Origin: Gammaproteobacteria bacterium
GTDB taxonomy: Bacteria; Pseudomonadota; Gammaproteobacteria; Legionellales; Legionellaceae
Assembly (NCBI GenBank): GCA_030147855.1
Contig: JASBUO010000066.1
Coordinates: 1-40,934 of the forward strand
Direction of reading: 5' to 3'
Length of the DNA stretch: 40,934 bases
Shown here: positions 1-8,923 of the stretch, in pieces
How positions within the stretch are numbered: the stretch's first letter is position 1
Layout: each line of letters begins with the position of its first letter
Translations under genes and position numbers: made by a program
The notes under the pieces: model-generated
The model's input: only the letters and a program-made list of their open reading frames with translations
What the model was told of the DNA's origin: nothing
Databases searched by the model: none

Positions 1-394
<394 letters not shown>

Positions 395-439
395 ATATCA
401 TCTGAAGAGATAGATATGTTGTTTTTCTAACAGATTACC

Positions 440-457
440 CTCAAGCGAGAGCTTGAG
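440..457 (+). other. Hairpin in the 23S-5S spacer
   Basis: Perfect 7-bp stem CTCAAGC / GCTTGAG around a GAGA tetraloop, about 45 nt after the 23S end and just before 5S. It lies in transcribed spacer and probably takes part in pre-rRNA folding or processing; that role is inferred. No tRNA gene is present in this spacer. Confidence 0.6.
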
Positions 458-465
458 TCCCAGTT

Positions 466-582
466 TCCTGGCGACCATAGCGGTCTGGCCCCACCTGATT
501 CCATCTCGAACTCAGTCGTGAAACGGACCTGCGCCTATGATAGTGTGGTGTTTCACCATGTGAAAGTCGGTCATCGCCAGGA
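466..582 (+). rRNA. rrf: 5S ribosomal RNA
   Basis: A 117-nt gene with the usual 5S layout. The 5' strand TCCTGGCGACCATAG pairs with the 3' end CGCCAGGA. The conserved internal segments CCACCTGATTCCATCTCGAA and GTGAAACGGACCTGCGCC are present. It lies about 70 nt after 23S, completing the distal end of an rRNA operon, and a hairpin terminator follows within 10 nt. Confidence 0.96.
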
Positions 583-591
583 TTTTTTTCT

Positions 592-622
592 AAAAAGCAG
601 CCCTAATAAGCTGCTTTTTTTT
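592..622 (+). terminator. Rho-independent terminator of the rRNA operon
   Basis: Stem AAAAAGCAG / CTGCTTTTT (9 bp) around a 10-nt loop, running into a T tract. It starts 10 nt after the 5S end, the expected place for the rRNA operon terminator. Confidence 0.9.
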
Positions 623-640
623 TGCCTGAAAAAAGTTAAC

Positions 641-680
641 TCTAGGGCCTTATATGGTTGAGTCAATATAAGGCCCTAGA
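641..680 (-). terminator. Perfect 14-bp inverted repeat, probable terminator of the minus-strand ORF
   Basis: TCTAGGGCCTTATA at 641-654 is exactly matched by its reverse complement TATAAGGCCCTAGA at 667-680, with a 12-nt loop. It abuts the stop codon of the small minus-strand ORF (682-960). On that strand the stem is followed closely by GTTAACTTTTTTC, which contains a T run. This is good form for a terminator of the leftward gene, back to back with the rRNA terminator. Confidence 0.65.
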
Positions 681-681
681 A

Positions 682-960
682 TCATTTCTCGTGTTTGGCT
701 GCACGAAGTAGTTGAAATAAAAGGATATATAGCCCATAAATCATCAGTGGCTTAATAATAAAGTTCATAATACTAAGAAATTGAAAAAAAAGGTCGTTGG
801 ACAGCCATAAGATTTTAATAGTTTGTATTAGGCTCAGCTTGATGCCTGTTGGAAAATATAATCTGAGTGTGATTTGGTGAATGGTATAAGTGCCAAAAAT
901 ACATAGTACGGTTGCTGTTAGGTGTCGATACTTATTGAAGTAAAAAAAAAGTGTGTTCAT
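682..960 (-). CDS. Small hypothetical membrane protein, 92 aa
   Basis: Not recognised. The translation is strongly hydrophobic, with probable membrane segments near residues 12-34, 44-65 and 66-86, and ends in a basic tail (RAAKHEK). The frame runs from an ATG to a stop that touches a perfect hairpin followed by a T run on the same strand, which is what a real 3' end looks like. The start region is A/T-rich, with long A runs just upstream and no clear ribosome-binding site. It sits alone between the rRNA terminator and a transposase remnant, so it may be a degenerate or insertion-associated gene. Confidence 0.4.
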   Translation of the reverse strand: MNTLFFYFNKYRHLTATVLCIFGTYTIHQITLRLYFPTGIKLSLIQTIKILWLSNDLFFQFLSIMNFIIKPLMIYGLYILLFQLLRAAKHEK

Positions 961-1033
961 TCGATTCTGAGTACCCGAGACTTTATAGTTTTATTCAGCA
1001 TAGTAGAGCTTTGGCTTGTTTATGGCTGTGCCC

Positions 1034-1153
1034 ATGAAAAAGAATATTACGGTATTAAGTATCGACTTTGCAAAGAGTGTTTTTCAAGTATATGGCACAG
1101 ATGAAAGAGGAAAGCCTCTGTTAAAGAAAAGATTGGGCTGTCAACGGTCCTAG
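1034..1153 (+). pseudogene. IS110-family transposase N-terminal remnant
   Basis: An ATG at 1034 opens a 39-codon frame whose product contains SIDFAKSVFQVYG followed by DERGKPLLKKRL. This matches the N-terminus of IS110-family (DEDD) transposases, which start with an (I/V)G(I/V)DxAKxxFxVxxxD pattern; the Asp of SIDFAK is the first catalytic acid. The frame ends at a TAG after about one tenth of the usual 300-400 residues, and no continuation is visible in the other frames downstream. It is a truncated, dead copy beside the rRNA operon. The family match is by eye. Confidence 0.7.
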
Positions 1154-1220
1154 CTTATTGTCTTTTTATATGACAGGCATGCACGAGCACGACAGATTTT
1201 TTGTCATGTACACAGGCTTA

Positions 1221-1259
1221 TTGTTATCTTTTCTATTTAAGTGCTTTATAGCATATACT
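1221..1259 (+). promoter_or_regulatory. Candidate promoter for the exporter operon
   Basis: TTGTTA at 1221-1226 is followed after 18 nt by TTTATA (1245-1250); an alternative -10, TATACT, lies at 1254-1259. The region is A/T-rich and lies 35-75 nt before the ATG at 1295. A promoter here argues against the upstream in-frame GTG at 1241. Judged by eye only. Confidence 0.35.
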
Positions 1260-1294
1260 GCAAGAATAGCCTATTTAAGAAATTGATAGCTTTA

Positions 1295-2248
1295 ATGAGA
1301 GTAAATCTTATCACTCGTATATGTTGTTTATGGCTAACACTTAGCCTGAGTGCATGTGACTGGCCTCGTAACCATTCAGTACAAGGTTATGTCGAGTCTG
1401 AGAATCTCTATGTGACCTCTTCTTTAGCAGGGACATTGACAAGCCTTCCTGTTTCTCGTGGTGATTTGGTGAAAAAAGGTGATTTAATATTTCAGTTAGA
1501 TTCAAATCCAGAAGAGCTGAAATTAAGAGAGATTGAACAGATATTAATACAAGAAGAAGCATTATTAGAAGACTTGAAAAAGCCTAGAAGAGAGCCTGAA
1601 ATTGGTGTTGTATATGAGCAAGTACAGCAAGTGCAGGCGCGCTTGCTGTTAGCTAAGTTACGCATGAAGCGCTTTCAAATGTTATATCAAAGAAAAGCAG
1701 GAACACTTGATGAAGCAGATGCAGCTGTACAGCGCTTTCGTGAGCTTCAAGCACTAAAAAGGCAGCGAGAATATGAGCTGGAGTTTGTAAAGCTTGGAGC
1801 TAGAAAAGATAAAGTTTATGCACAAGCATCAAAGGTAAGTAGTGTTCTCGCAAGGAAAGAGTTTTTTTTATGGCAACTGGCGCAAAAAACAAGGTATGCT
1901 CCGGACAGAGGGCTTGTATTGGATACTTTTTTTTTGAAAGGGGAGTGGGTTCCTGCAGGCAAGCCTATTGCAGTGTTGTTGATTCCTACTTATGTTTGGA
2001 TAGAGTTCTTTCTTCCTGCAAAATATTTACCTAAGTTAAAGGCGGGGCAGGAAGTTGCTATCAAATGTGAGGGGTGCTCTTCTAAGTTGAAGGCGATTGT
2101 TGAGTATATTTCACCCGAAGCGGAATATGTGCCGCCACTTGTTTATAGTCGTAAAAACTATGATAAATTGGTATTTCGTATAAGAGCGCGTCCAGAAAAT
2201 CCAGAGTTATTTAAGCCGGGCCAACCCGTTACAGTGACGGGGTTTTAA
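1295..2248 (+). CDS. HlyD-family membrane fusion lipoprotein (YbhG/YhiI-like)
   Basis: Periplasmic adaptor of an ABC exporter. The chosen ATG gives a clean lipoprotein signal: a basic start, a hydrophobic stretch and an L-S-A-C lipobox with Cys21. An in-frame GTG at 1241 would add 18 residues and spoil this. After the signal comes a biotinyl-lipoyl-like half (residues about 30-65, with AGTLTSLPVSRGDLVKKGD), then a long E/K/Q/R-rich alpha-helical hairpin (about 70-165), then the beta-barrel and membrane-proximal part. It is 317 residues long, within the usual range. It is the first gene of a three-gene operon with the ATPase (1 nt gap) and permease downstream. The substrate is unknown; relatives export drugs or hydrophobic compounds, often with a TolC-type channel. 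Confidence 0.88.
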   Translation: MRVNLITRICCLWLTLSLSACDWPRNHSVQGYVESENLYVTSSLAGTLTSLPVSRGDLVKKGDLIFQLDSNPEELKLREIEQILIQEEALLEDLKKPRREPEIGVVYEQVQQVQARLLLAKLRMKRFQMLYQRKAGTLDEADAAVQRFRELQALKRQREYELEFVKLGARKDKVYAQASKVSSVLARKEFFLWQLAQKTRYAPDRGLVLDTFFLKGEWVPAGKPIAVLLIPTYVWIEFFLPAKYLPKLKAGQEVAIKCEGCSSKLKAIVEYISPEAEYVPPLVYSRKNYDKLVFRIRARPENPELFKPGQPVTVTGF

Positions 2249-2249
2249 T

Positions 2250-3176
2250 ATGTCAAACACACCTATTATTGATGTGCAGCATCTAAAAAAATCCTTTGGA
2301 GAGCAACGAGCGGTTCGTGATTTAAGTTTGCAAGTAAGTCGTGGTGAAGTATTTGGTTTTTTGGGGCCTAATGGTGGCGGAAAGACAACGACTATTCGGA
2401 TGTTGTGTGGCTTGTTAACCCCTGATTCTGGAGAGGGGCGCTGTCTTGGTTATGACATTTTAAAAGAGTCAAGAAAAATAAAACAACATGTAGGTTATAT
2501 GGCGCAGAAGTATAGCTTTTATACTGATTTAAGTGTTGAAGAGAATTTACGATTTACTGCAACCGTGTATGGGATACAAAAGCCAAAGCAAGCGATTGAG
2601 CGAGTGATGGAACAGATGAGCTTATTTGATAGTCGCTCGCAATTGACAGGCGAATTATCAGGCGGCTGGAAGCAACGAGTTGCACTTGCGGCATGTTTGT
2701 TACATAACCCAGACTTATTGTTGTTAGATGAGCCAACAGCAGGAATTGATCCGATTGCACGACGTGAGTTTTGGGATACTATCCATACGCTTAGTGAGCA
2801 AGGTGTGACGACCCTTATGTCAACACATTATATGGATGAGGCAGAACGTTGTACTCGTCTTGCTTACCTTGCGTATGGGGATTTAATGATAACAGGGACA
2901 GTTAATGATGTGATTCAAGCAGCGGAGTTAAGCACTTGGGAAATCAAAGGAGATGTAACTACACACTTATTGCAAGCTGTGAAGCAACTGAAGGGGGTTA
3001 AGCAAGCGGCTTTATTTGGGCGCTGTATTCATGTGTGTGGTGTGGATAAAGCAAGTATTGAGGCAGAGCTTAAAGCACTTGAAGCGAGTGCAAACATAAC
3101 GTGGTACTTAATTGAGCCAACACTTGAAGATGCATTTATTCGATTGGTATTAAAATCGGGGGGAGAGCTCGGATGA
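2250..3176 (+). CDS. ABC transporter ATP-binding protein (YbhF/CcmA-type)
   Basis: ATPase subunit powering the neighbouring ABC-2 permease. The 308 residues carry Walker A GPNGGGKTTT near residue 41 (the usual GAGK is GGGK here), a Q-loop at MAQKYSFY, the signature LSGGWKQR, Walker B LLLLDEPTAGIDP and the switch His in MSTHYMDEAE. The C-terminal 80 residues form the small extension common in this drug/lipid-type subfamily. It starts 1 nt after the fusion-protein stop and overlaps the permease start by 4 nt, so the three subunits are translationally coupled. E. coli YbhF carries two such domains; this protein has one. Confidence 0.93.
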   Translation: MSNTPIIDVQHLKKSFGEQRAVRDLSLQVSRGEVFGFLGPNGGGKTTTIRMLCGLLTPDSGEGRCLGYDILKESRKIKQHVGYMAQKYSFYTDLSVEENLRFTATVYGIQKPKQAIERVMEQMSLFDSRSQLTGELSGGWKQRVALAACLLHNPDLLLLDEPTAGIDPIARREFWDTIHTLSEQGVTTLMSTHYMDEAERCTRLAYLAYGDLMITGTVNDVIQAAELSTWEIKGDVTTHLLQAVKQLKGVKQAALFGRCIHVCGVDKASIEAELKALEASANITWYLIEPTLEDAFIRLVLKSGGELG

Positions 3177-4306
3177 GTGGAGCATGGCTCGGTCGCTTGA
3201 AAGCGGTCATGGCAAAAGAATTTATTCAGATGCGTCGTGATAGAGCTACGTTTGGTATGATGGTTGGTATTCCTCTCATTCAGTTGGTTTTATTTGGTTA
3301 CGCTATCAATATGAATCCACGGCATCTTCCGACCGCTATTGTTGGGGATACACAAAACACTTTTGCAAGACGCATTTTGATTAGCATGGAGCAGTCTAGT
3401 TATTTTCAGTTTATTGCACCGCCGGTTACTGAAGAAGAAGCAACTCACTTATTGAAAACGACTCAAGTACAGTTTGTGGTTAGTTTTCCAACCGGGTTTT
3501 CTCAAAAGCTTGTACGTGGGTTACGTCCCCCTGTGCTTTTGGAAGTTGATGCAACCGATCCATCGGCTACAACACGTGCAATTGATGTGTTTAAGACGCT
3601 AGGTCATCGGGTGCTTGATGAAGAGCTTGGAGAAAATCTAGCAGCGCTTAAGTCTACACCACCGCCATATACACCATTAGTTCATTTAATGTATAATCCG
3701 CTTTCAATTACAGCATATAATATTGTGCCAGGATTGTTGGGGGTTGTATTAACCATGACCCTTGTCATCGTGACGGCACTTGCAATTACCCGTGAGTATG
3801 AGCGTGGTACAATGGAAAATTTATTGTCGACGCCCTTAAAACCGCTAGAGGTGATGATTGGGAAAATTTTACCATATATTTTAGTTGGATATCTGCAGGT
3901 GCTTTTAATTTTAGGGTGTGCGAGCTTTTTGTTCGATGTACCAATGGCTGGTAGTGTCTTGTTGTTACTTGTGCTTTGCTTGCCATTTATTGCGGCCAAT
4001 TTAGCAATGGGACTTACTTTTTCAACGCTTGCAACCAACCAATTACAGGCGGTTCAAAGTGCGATGTTTTTCTTTTTACCATCGCTTTTGTTGTCTGGTT
4101 TTATGTTTCCATTTCGAGGTATGCCAGAGTGGGCACAAATATTAGGCAATCTGTTACCACTCACGCATTTTTTAGTGATAGTGCGTGGTATTTTGCTAAA
4201 AGGAAGCTGTTTTTTAGACGTTTGGCGTGAAATTATTCCTATTTTAGGGTTTATGGTGGTCGTGATGTTGATAGGTATGAAGCGCTACCGACAGACCCTT
4301 GATTAA
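3173..4306 (+). CDS. ABC-2 type transporter permease (YbhS/YhhJ-like)
   Basis: Membrane subunit of the exporter, 377 residues. One membrane segment lies near 28-48, followed by a periplasmic domain to about residue 175. Five more segments form the C-terminal half. The ABC-2 signature is seen as ALAITREYERGTMENLLSTP, followed by PLEVMIGKI. The start ATG overlaps the TGA of the ATPase gene and GGGGGAGAG serves as ribosome-binding site. It is the last gene of the operon; coaBC starts 15 nt later and could be read through. The substrate cannot be told from the sequence. Confidence 0.92.
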   Translation: MSGAWLGRLKAVMAKEFIQMRRDRATFGMMVGIPLIQLVLFGYAINMNPRHLPTAIVGDTQNTFARRILISMEQSSYFQFIAPPVTEEEATHLLKTTQVQFVVSFPTGFSQKLVRGLRPPVLLEVDATDPSATTRAIDVFKTLGHRVLDEELGENLAALKSTPPPYTPLVHLMYNPLSITAYNIVPGLLGVVLTMTLVIVTALAITREYERGTMENLLSTPLKPLEVMIGKILPYILVGYLQVLLILGCASFLFDVPMAGSVLLLLVLCLPFIAANLAMGLTFSTLATNQLQAVQSAMFFFLPSLLLSGFMFPFRGMPEWAQILGNLLPLTHFLVIVRGILLKGSCFLDVWREIIPILGFMVVVMLIGMKRYRQTLD

Positions 4307-4321
4307 CAAAGGTAAGGTTGT

Positions 4322-5572
4322 ATGCAAGATTTTAAAGGTAAGCGCGTATTACTTGGAATATGTGGCGGTATCGCGGCTTATAAAATCCCATATTTAGTAC
4401 GTGAGCTGGTCCAGCAAGGGGCTGAAGTCCAAGTCGTGATGACGGCCTCTGCGGAGACTTTTGTCACATCTTTGACCTTACAGGCATTGAGCGGGCGTAC
4501 TGTTCGAACGGCATTGTTTGATGAAGCAGCAGAACAGGCAATGGGGCATATTGAACTCGCACGTTGGGCTGACTATTGTGTCATAGCACCTGCTACAGCA
4601 AATATGATAGCAAAGCTTGCGCATGGTATTGCAGATGACTTGCTTTCAACTCTCGCTCTTGTTTTACGCGCGCCACTTTTGATTTGTCCGGCGATGAATC
4701 AAGGGATGTGGCACCATCCTGTCACTCAAGCAAATGTAGACGTATTGCGTGCGCGTGGAGCATTGATAGTTGGGCCTGCTGAAGGTATACAAGCATGCGG
4801 CGATGAGGGGTTGGGGCGTATGAGTGAAGTTTCAACCATTGTGAATGCGTTGCGGTTGCATGAAGTACATCGTGCATTGCTGGGTGAAGAGGTTTTGATT
4901 ACAGCAGGCCCAACACGTGAAGCTATTGATCCTGTACGTTACTTAAGTAATCAGAGCTCTGGTAAAATGGGGTATGCTTTGGCCTGTGCTGCACAAATAG
5001 CCGGTGCTCGTGTAACCCTAATTAGTGGACCATCGGCATTGACGCCACCAGAGGGGATACAGTTTCAACGTGTTGAGTCAGCAAATGAAATGCATGCAGC
5101 GGTCATGCAAGCTTTAAAACCAGGTAGTTTATTTATTGGGGCCGCGGCTGTTTCTGATTATGCACCGGATATGCCACAGGACAAAAAAATGAAGAAGAAG
5201 GCTGATCAGGCGTTGTCGCTTACTTTAACGCAAAACATAGATATTTTAGCAGCCGTTGCATCTAGCCAGAAAGCACGATTTGTTATGGGGTTTGCTGCAG
5301 AAACGGATAACTTGATTGTGCATGCGCGCGAAAAACTTCAGCGAAAGCAACTTGACTGCATTGTTGCAAATTGGGTGGGAAAGGGGCTTGGCTTTGATAC
5401 TGACATGCATGAGGTAACCGTTTTAACTAAAACAGATGAAATTGTTTTATCTAAAACGCATAAGGTACGTCTTGCAGGTCAACTGGTTGCAATCCTTGCT
5501 ACAAGCTTGCAGAATACGGGCCATGTTTGTTCTGAGATAAGTGAAATGTATGACAACCGCTATTCAGCTTAA
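4322..5572 (+). CDS. coaBC: Bifunctional phosphopantothenoylcysteine decarboxylase / phosphopantothenate-cysteine ligase
   Basis: Catalyses two successive steps of coenzyme A synthesis from 4'-phosphopantothenate. The N-terminal flavin-dependent CoaC domain (about 1-185) has GGIAAYK at 15-21, the catalytic His76 in [14 protein letters not shown] at 123-126 and Cys159 in [10 protein letters not shown]. The C-terminal CoaB domain opens with [15 protein letters not shown] near 197 and keeps the lysine-rich loop QDKKMKKKA. At 416 residues it is normal length. The end overlaps dut, as in many gammaproteobacteria. With coaD at 25212 the window holds two CoA genes. Confidence 0.97.
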   Translation: MQDFKGKRVLLGICGGIAAYKIPYLVRELVQQGAEVQVVMTASAETFVTSLTLQALSGRTVRTALFDEAAEQAMGHIELARWADYCVIAPATANMIAKLAHGIADDLLSTLALVLRAPLLICPAMNQGMWHHPVTQANVDVLRARGALIVGPAEGIQACGDEGLGRMSEVSTIVNALRLHEVHRALLGEEVLITAGPTREAIDPVRYLSNQSSGKMGYALACAAQIAGARVTLISGPSALTPPEGIQFQRVESANEMHAAVMQALKPGSLFIGAAAVSDYAPDMPQDKKMKKKADQALSLTLTQNIDILAAVASSQKARFVMGFAAETDNLIVHAREKLQRKQLDCIVANWVGKGLGFDTDMHEVTVLTKTDEIVLSKTHKVRLAGQLVAILATSLQNTGHVCSEISEMYDNRYSA

Positions 5573-6008
5573 AGTGTTAGATGAGCGTATTGGTCAACAA
5601 GTTGATTTACCGCGTTATGCAACCCCTGGTTCTGCTGGGCTTGATTTGCGGGTATGTATTGACGAGCCTCTACAAATTGCCGGTGGCAAGACGGTTTTGT
5701 TACCCACAGGCCTTTCTATTTATATTGCAGATCCAAAACTTGCTGCGGTCATTTTGCCCCGTTCAGGTTTGGGGCATAAGCATGGAATTGTTTTGGGCAA
5801 CTTGGTAGGGTTAATTGATTCAGACTATCAGGGTGAACTTAAAGTATCTTGCTGGAACCGTGGCGAAGAACATTTTACGATTGAGCCATTTGATAGAATT
5901 GCACAGTTAGTTTTTTTACCAATTGTACAACCTGAGTTTAAAATTGTGACACAATTTGATGAAAGTGCACGTGGTGAAGGTGGGTTTGGCAGCTCAGGGA
6001 GACAATAA
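5550..6008 (+). CDS. dut: Deoxyuridine 5'-triphosphate nucleotidohydrolase (dUTPase)
   Basis: Hydrolyses dUTP to dUMP and pyrophosphate, keeping uracil out of DNA and supplying dTMP synthesis. The trimeric dUTPase motifs are in order: [35 protein letters not shown], and the C-terminal arm [12 protein letters not shown]. The ATG at 5550 gives 152 residues, the usual length; a GTG three codons earlier is less likely. The gene overlaps the end of coaBC by 23 nt in another frame, and the mutase gene follows 3 nt after its stop. Confidence 0.96.
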   Translation: MTTAIQLKVLDERIGQQVDLPRYATPGSAGLDLRVCIDEPLQIAGGKTVLLPTGLSIYIADPKLAAVILPRSGLGHKHGIVLGNLVGLIDSDYQGELKVSCWNRGEEHFTIEPFDRIAQLVFLPIVQPEFKIVTQFDESARGEGGFGSSGRQ

Positions 6009-6011
6009 GCA

Positions 6012-7409
6012 ATGACAGAAGTGACATATCAGCGGTGCGAGATTCCTGCGACAGTTTTTCGTGCATATGATGTTCGAGGTATCATTGGTGAGCAGTTAGA
6101 TAAAAACGCGTTTTATATGATTGCAAAAGCCATTGCGTTTCGTTTGATAGCACTTGATAGAACGAAGATTTGTTTGGCTCGTGATGCGAGGTTAAGTAGT
6201 CCGATGCTTGCGAAGGCTCTCAAACAAGGACTTTTAGATAGTGGCATTGATGTATTTGATTTGGGAGAAGTACCAACCCCTATTATGTATTATGCGACAA
6301 AAACCTCAGGTATTGATAGTGGGGTGGTGGTGACAGGGAGTCATAATCCTGCTGATTATAATGGCATTAAAATTGTTTTAGCAGGCAAGACATTGGTTGA
6401 GGCAGACATTTCAGCCTTACATGCTTGTGTGTTATCGGGACAAGAGCACGTTGGAGCAGGAAAAGAGACTTCACTTTCAGTTGTTCGAGACTATGTAGCA
6501 CGCATTACGAGAGATATTACGTTAAAGCGTTCGCCACGTGTTGTGGTTGATTGTGGCAATGGTGTTGCAGGCCGTATTATTCCTGATGCATTAAGGCAGC
6601 TTGGCTGTGAGGTGATTGAGCTGTACTGTGAGGTGGATGGACGATTTCCTAACCATCACCCTGACCCAACCATTCTGGAAAACTTAGTTGATTTAAGAGA
6701 GGAAGTGCTGCGCCATGAGGCAGATGTAGGGCTTGCTTTTGATGGTGATGCAGACAGACTGGGTGTTGTGACGGATACAGGCGAGGTAATTTGGCCCGAT
6801 CGCTTAATGATGCTTTATGCTATGCATCTTTTAAAGTCTGAGCCAGACTCAACCATTGTATATGATGTCAAATGCTCAAGCCACTTGGGTGCTGTAATTC
6901 GTGCTGCAGGTGGTGTGCCACGTATGTGCCCAACAGGGCATTCTATTGTAAAAGGTGTGATGAAAGAGACTGGAGCATTGCTTGCTGGTGAAATGAGTGG
7001 GCATATCTTTTTTGGTCACAGATGGTATGGTTTTGATGATGCCTTATACAGTGCTTGTCGACTGCTCGAAATTATGAGCAACTCAACTGCATCTTTGAGT
7101 GATTTATTCTCAACAATTCCAAATAGCGTAAACACGCCCGAAATTAAAATTCCTATTTTTGATGAGAGAAAATTTGACTTTATGGCACAATTTATAGAGA
7201 AGGCATCCTTTCCAGACGCAGAGCAAATCAGGATTGATGGTCTTCGGGTTGAGTTTGCTAATGGTTGGGGGCTGATTCGTGCATCGAATACAACCCCTTG
7301 TTTGGTTGCAAGATTTGAAGCAGAAAGCGAAGCCTCTCTTGATGAAATTCAAGCGCGCTTTAAATCACAGTTGCATGCGCTAGATGAGAGCTTGGATATT
7401 CCATTTTAA
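6012..7409 (+). CDS. algC: Phosphomannomutase/phosphoglucomutase
   Basis: Interconverts hexose 6- and 1-phosphates for lipopolysaccharide and other surface sugars. It has the four-domain alpha-D-phosphohexomutase layout: active-site loop TGSHNP with phosphoserine Ser110, metal loop FDGDADRLG near 242, sugar-specificity loop GEMSGH, and phosphate-binding RASNTTPCLV near the C-terminus. The 465 residues match AlgC/PMM-PGM enzymes. It forms a coaBC-dut-algC cluster with almost no spacing. ManB/CpsG is the alternative name; the dual-substrate call is inferred from overall similarity. Confidence 0.93.
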   Translation: MTEVTYQRCEIPATVFRAYDVRGIIGEQLDKNAFYMIAKAIAFRLIALDRTKICLARDARLSSPMLAKALKQGLLDSGIDVFDLGEVPTPIMYYATKTSGIDSGVVVTGSHNPADYNGIKIVLAGKTLVEADISALHACVLSGQEHVGAGKETSLSVVRDYVARITRDITLKRSPRVVVDCGNGVAGRIIPDALRQLGCEVIELYCEVDGRFPNHHPDPTILENLVDLREEVLRHEADVGLAFDGDADRLGVVTDTGEVIWPDRLMMLYAMHLLKSEPDSTIVYDVKCSSHLGAVIRAAGGVPRMCPTGHSIVKGVMKETGALLAGEMSGHIFFGHRWYGFDDALYSACRLLEIMSNSTASLSDLFSTIPNSVNTPEIKIPIFDERKFDFMAQFIEKASFPDAEQIRIDGLRVEFANGWGLIRASNTTPCLVARFEAESEASLDEIQARFKSQLHALDESLDIPF

Positions 7410-7465
7410 TTGCAGGGAAGTTCGGCTAAGATAAATGGTATGTACAGCAGAGTAGGTGAGATGCT

Positions 7466-8077
7466 ATGACAGCAGATAATATGTCGGATAAAACCCTTAT
7501 TCAAGCTATGGAAACACAGCGCGCAGCGCTGATGAATGATGCGTTTGACTTATTATCTCCTATCGAAATCGTTACCGTTTTATGGTGGCGGTTAGCGGAT
7601 TTTCATATTTATGTAACGACCCCAACGCTTGAGCGGTTTTCGCCGCCTAAACTGGTTATGCCTGAGAAACTACCTGATTCAAATCAGTACGAGTTTGTGT
7701 ATCCGATTGTCGATTTTGGCGATCAGCTGAGTACCTCAAAAGGGGAGGATGGTTACGCAGCTGGGTTTTCAATGTGTAAGCTTTATTTTACCATCGAGAA
7801 GATGGTAGCCATTTTAATTGAACGTTTAAAAGGTGGTGGCACGGATGAGCAAACGGAAGTGCAAATTGCCTTAGGAGGGCATGAGTATGCTCAGCGCAAA
7901 GGATTTGAGTCGATTATCAATTTAAAATACAATGTGGTCGTGACCAACTTTGACCCTGGTGATTGGGGCGAAAAGTACCTACAAAATGTGAAACAGATTT
8001 CGGAACAAGGGTATGGTTACCCACCAGAGGCACCTAGAGATACATATCGCCAGGTGAGTGCTGGCTCTCGGAGCTGA
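7466..8077 (+). CDS. Acidic 203-aa protein, candidate LvgA-like type IV secretion chaperone
   Basis: No catalytic motif is recognised. The product is soluble, about 23 kDa and acidic (about 28 D/E against 19 K/R), with mixed helix and strand and a GYGYPPEAP segment near the end. AGGTGAG lies 5 nt before the ATG. It sits directly upstream of the succinate dehydrogenase region. In Legionella pneumophila lvgA, which encodes an acidic protein of about 208 residues that partners IcmS in Dot/Icm secretion, occupies, as I recall, the same neighbourhood upstream of sdhC. Size, charge and position agree; the sequence match itself is not verified. Otherwise it is a conserved hypothetical. Confidence 0.5.
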   Translation: MTADNMSDKTLIQAMETQRAALMNDAFDLLSPIEIVTVLWWRLADFHIYVTTPTLERFSPPKLVMPEKLPDSNQYEFVYPIVDFGDQLSTSKGEDGYAAGFSMCKLYFTIEKMVAILIERLKGGGTDEQTEVQIALGGHEYAQRKGFESIINLKYNVVVTNFDPGDWGEKYLQNVKQISEQGYGYPPEAPRDTYRQVSAGSRS

Positions 8078-8079
8078 GT

Positions 8080-8114
8080 TTTTTAGGCCCATGTACGGTA
8101 ACAGGCCCTAAAAG
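8080..8114 (+). terminator. Imperfect hairpin after the LvgA-like gene
   Basis: TTTTTAGG followed by CCC and, after a loop, GGCCCTAAAA can pair over about 7 bp plus 2 more after a mismatch. It starts a few bases after the stop at 8077 and has no clear T tail. It may be a weak terminator or a processing hairpin. Confidence 0.3.
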
Positions 8115-8177
8115 TAAAGTAGCATGCTTGTTTTTATAGTCTATAGTTTAGATTAGGGTCATAACTCATTGTTTACT

Positions 8178-8849
8178 ATGACAGTAAAGACATGGCGAGA
8201 TTTTTTTGTGAGTTCGAAGGGGGCGATGGCGTTGGAGCACTCATTGTCGCCTCGGTTAATTGAACGAACATCGGGTCTGAAAAGTACAGCAAATACTGAT
8301 GTTCGACAAAAAACCATTAGCCTAGATGTGTCGCAATCTCCTTTGAAATGTGCACTGAGTTATGCGTACGAATTAAAGAATCTTGAAAATACAGAAAAAT
8401 TTCGAGCACTGATTGCCTCTGCTAAAGCAGGAAGCATTAGCAAAGGCAATTTTGTTAAGCAAGTGCTGGCATTGGAAGCGGAAGCCATTTATTTCAGATG
8501 CAAAGTTTTTTATGAGCTAGGCGTAGACCAAGAAAGCTTTCCTTGTAATCAGGCTTACCTAGATATTTATAACGTAATGCACGATGAGCCAGAAGCGGAT
8601 GTGGTCACTGTAATAGCAAATCATATTCAGGAGAATGGGATTATTAGACGAGAGTACGCAGCAAAAAAATATTATGCGGATTCTTATGATTTTTATACAG
8701 GAAAGCATGTGTGGCCCAAGCATTATGATGTGCCAAGAGATACTTCTGTCATGCTTGCAAATGATATGAAAAAGAGCTTGGAGGTATTGAAGCGTGCGAT
8801 GGGAGGAGCTGTAGACGATGAAAATACTGATCCAAATGTCTTTGTATAG
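8178..8849 (+). CDS. Hypothetical protein, 223 aa, mainly helical
   Basis: Not recognised. The ATG at 8178 is preferred over an in-frame TTG three codons earlier. The N-terminus (MTVKTWRDFFVSSKG) and the middle (about 60-150) look like a compact bundle of amphipathic helices. A Tyr-rich stretch follows (AAKKYYADSYDFYTGKH), then an acidic C-terminal tail DDENTDPN. There is no signal peptide or membrane segment. An opening Trp-x-x-Phe and a helix bundle of this length recall RGS-like domains, but this is only an impression. It lies between the LvgA-like gene and the sdhC promoter. A secreted effector or a house protein are both open. Confidence 0.6.
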   Translation: MTVKTWRDFFVSSKGAMALEHSLSPRLIERTSGLKSTANTDVRQKTISLDVSQSPLKCALSYAYELKNLENTEKFRALIASAKAGSISKGNFVKQVLALEAEAIYFRCKVFYELGVDQESFPCNQAYLDIYNVMHDEPEADVVTVIANHIQENGIIRREYAAKKYYADSYDFYTGKHVWPKHYDVPRDTSVMLANDMKKSLEVLKRAMGGAVDDENTDPNVFV

Positions 8850-8923
8850 TAGGAACCTATGGTTTCAAGCGTGGTAATAAGTGTGTTTATTCGTTGATAA
8901 AAGATTAACTTTCCCAGAGCTAC

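Noticed and set aside
1241-1294. GTG start 18 codons upstream of the fusion-protein ATG
   Set aside because: It would bury the lipoprotein signal peptide and place the start inside the likely promoter; the ATG at 1295 gives a perfect lipobox at Cys21.
2370-2400. Walker A reading GGGK instead of GAGK or GSGK as a defect
   Set aside because: Gly at that position is tolerated in the P-loop consensus GxxxxGK[ST]; all other ATPase motifs are intact.
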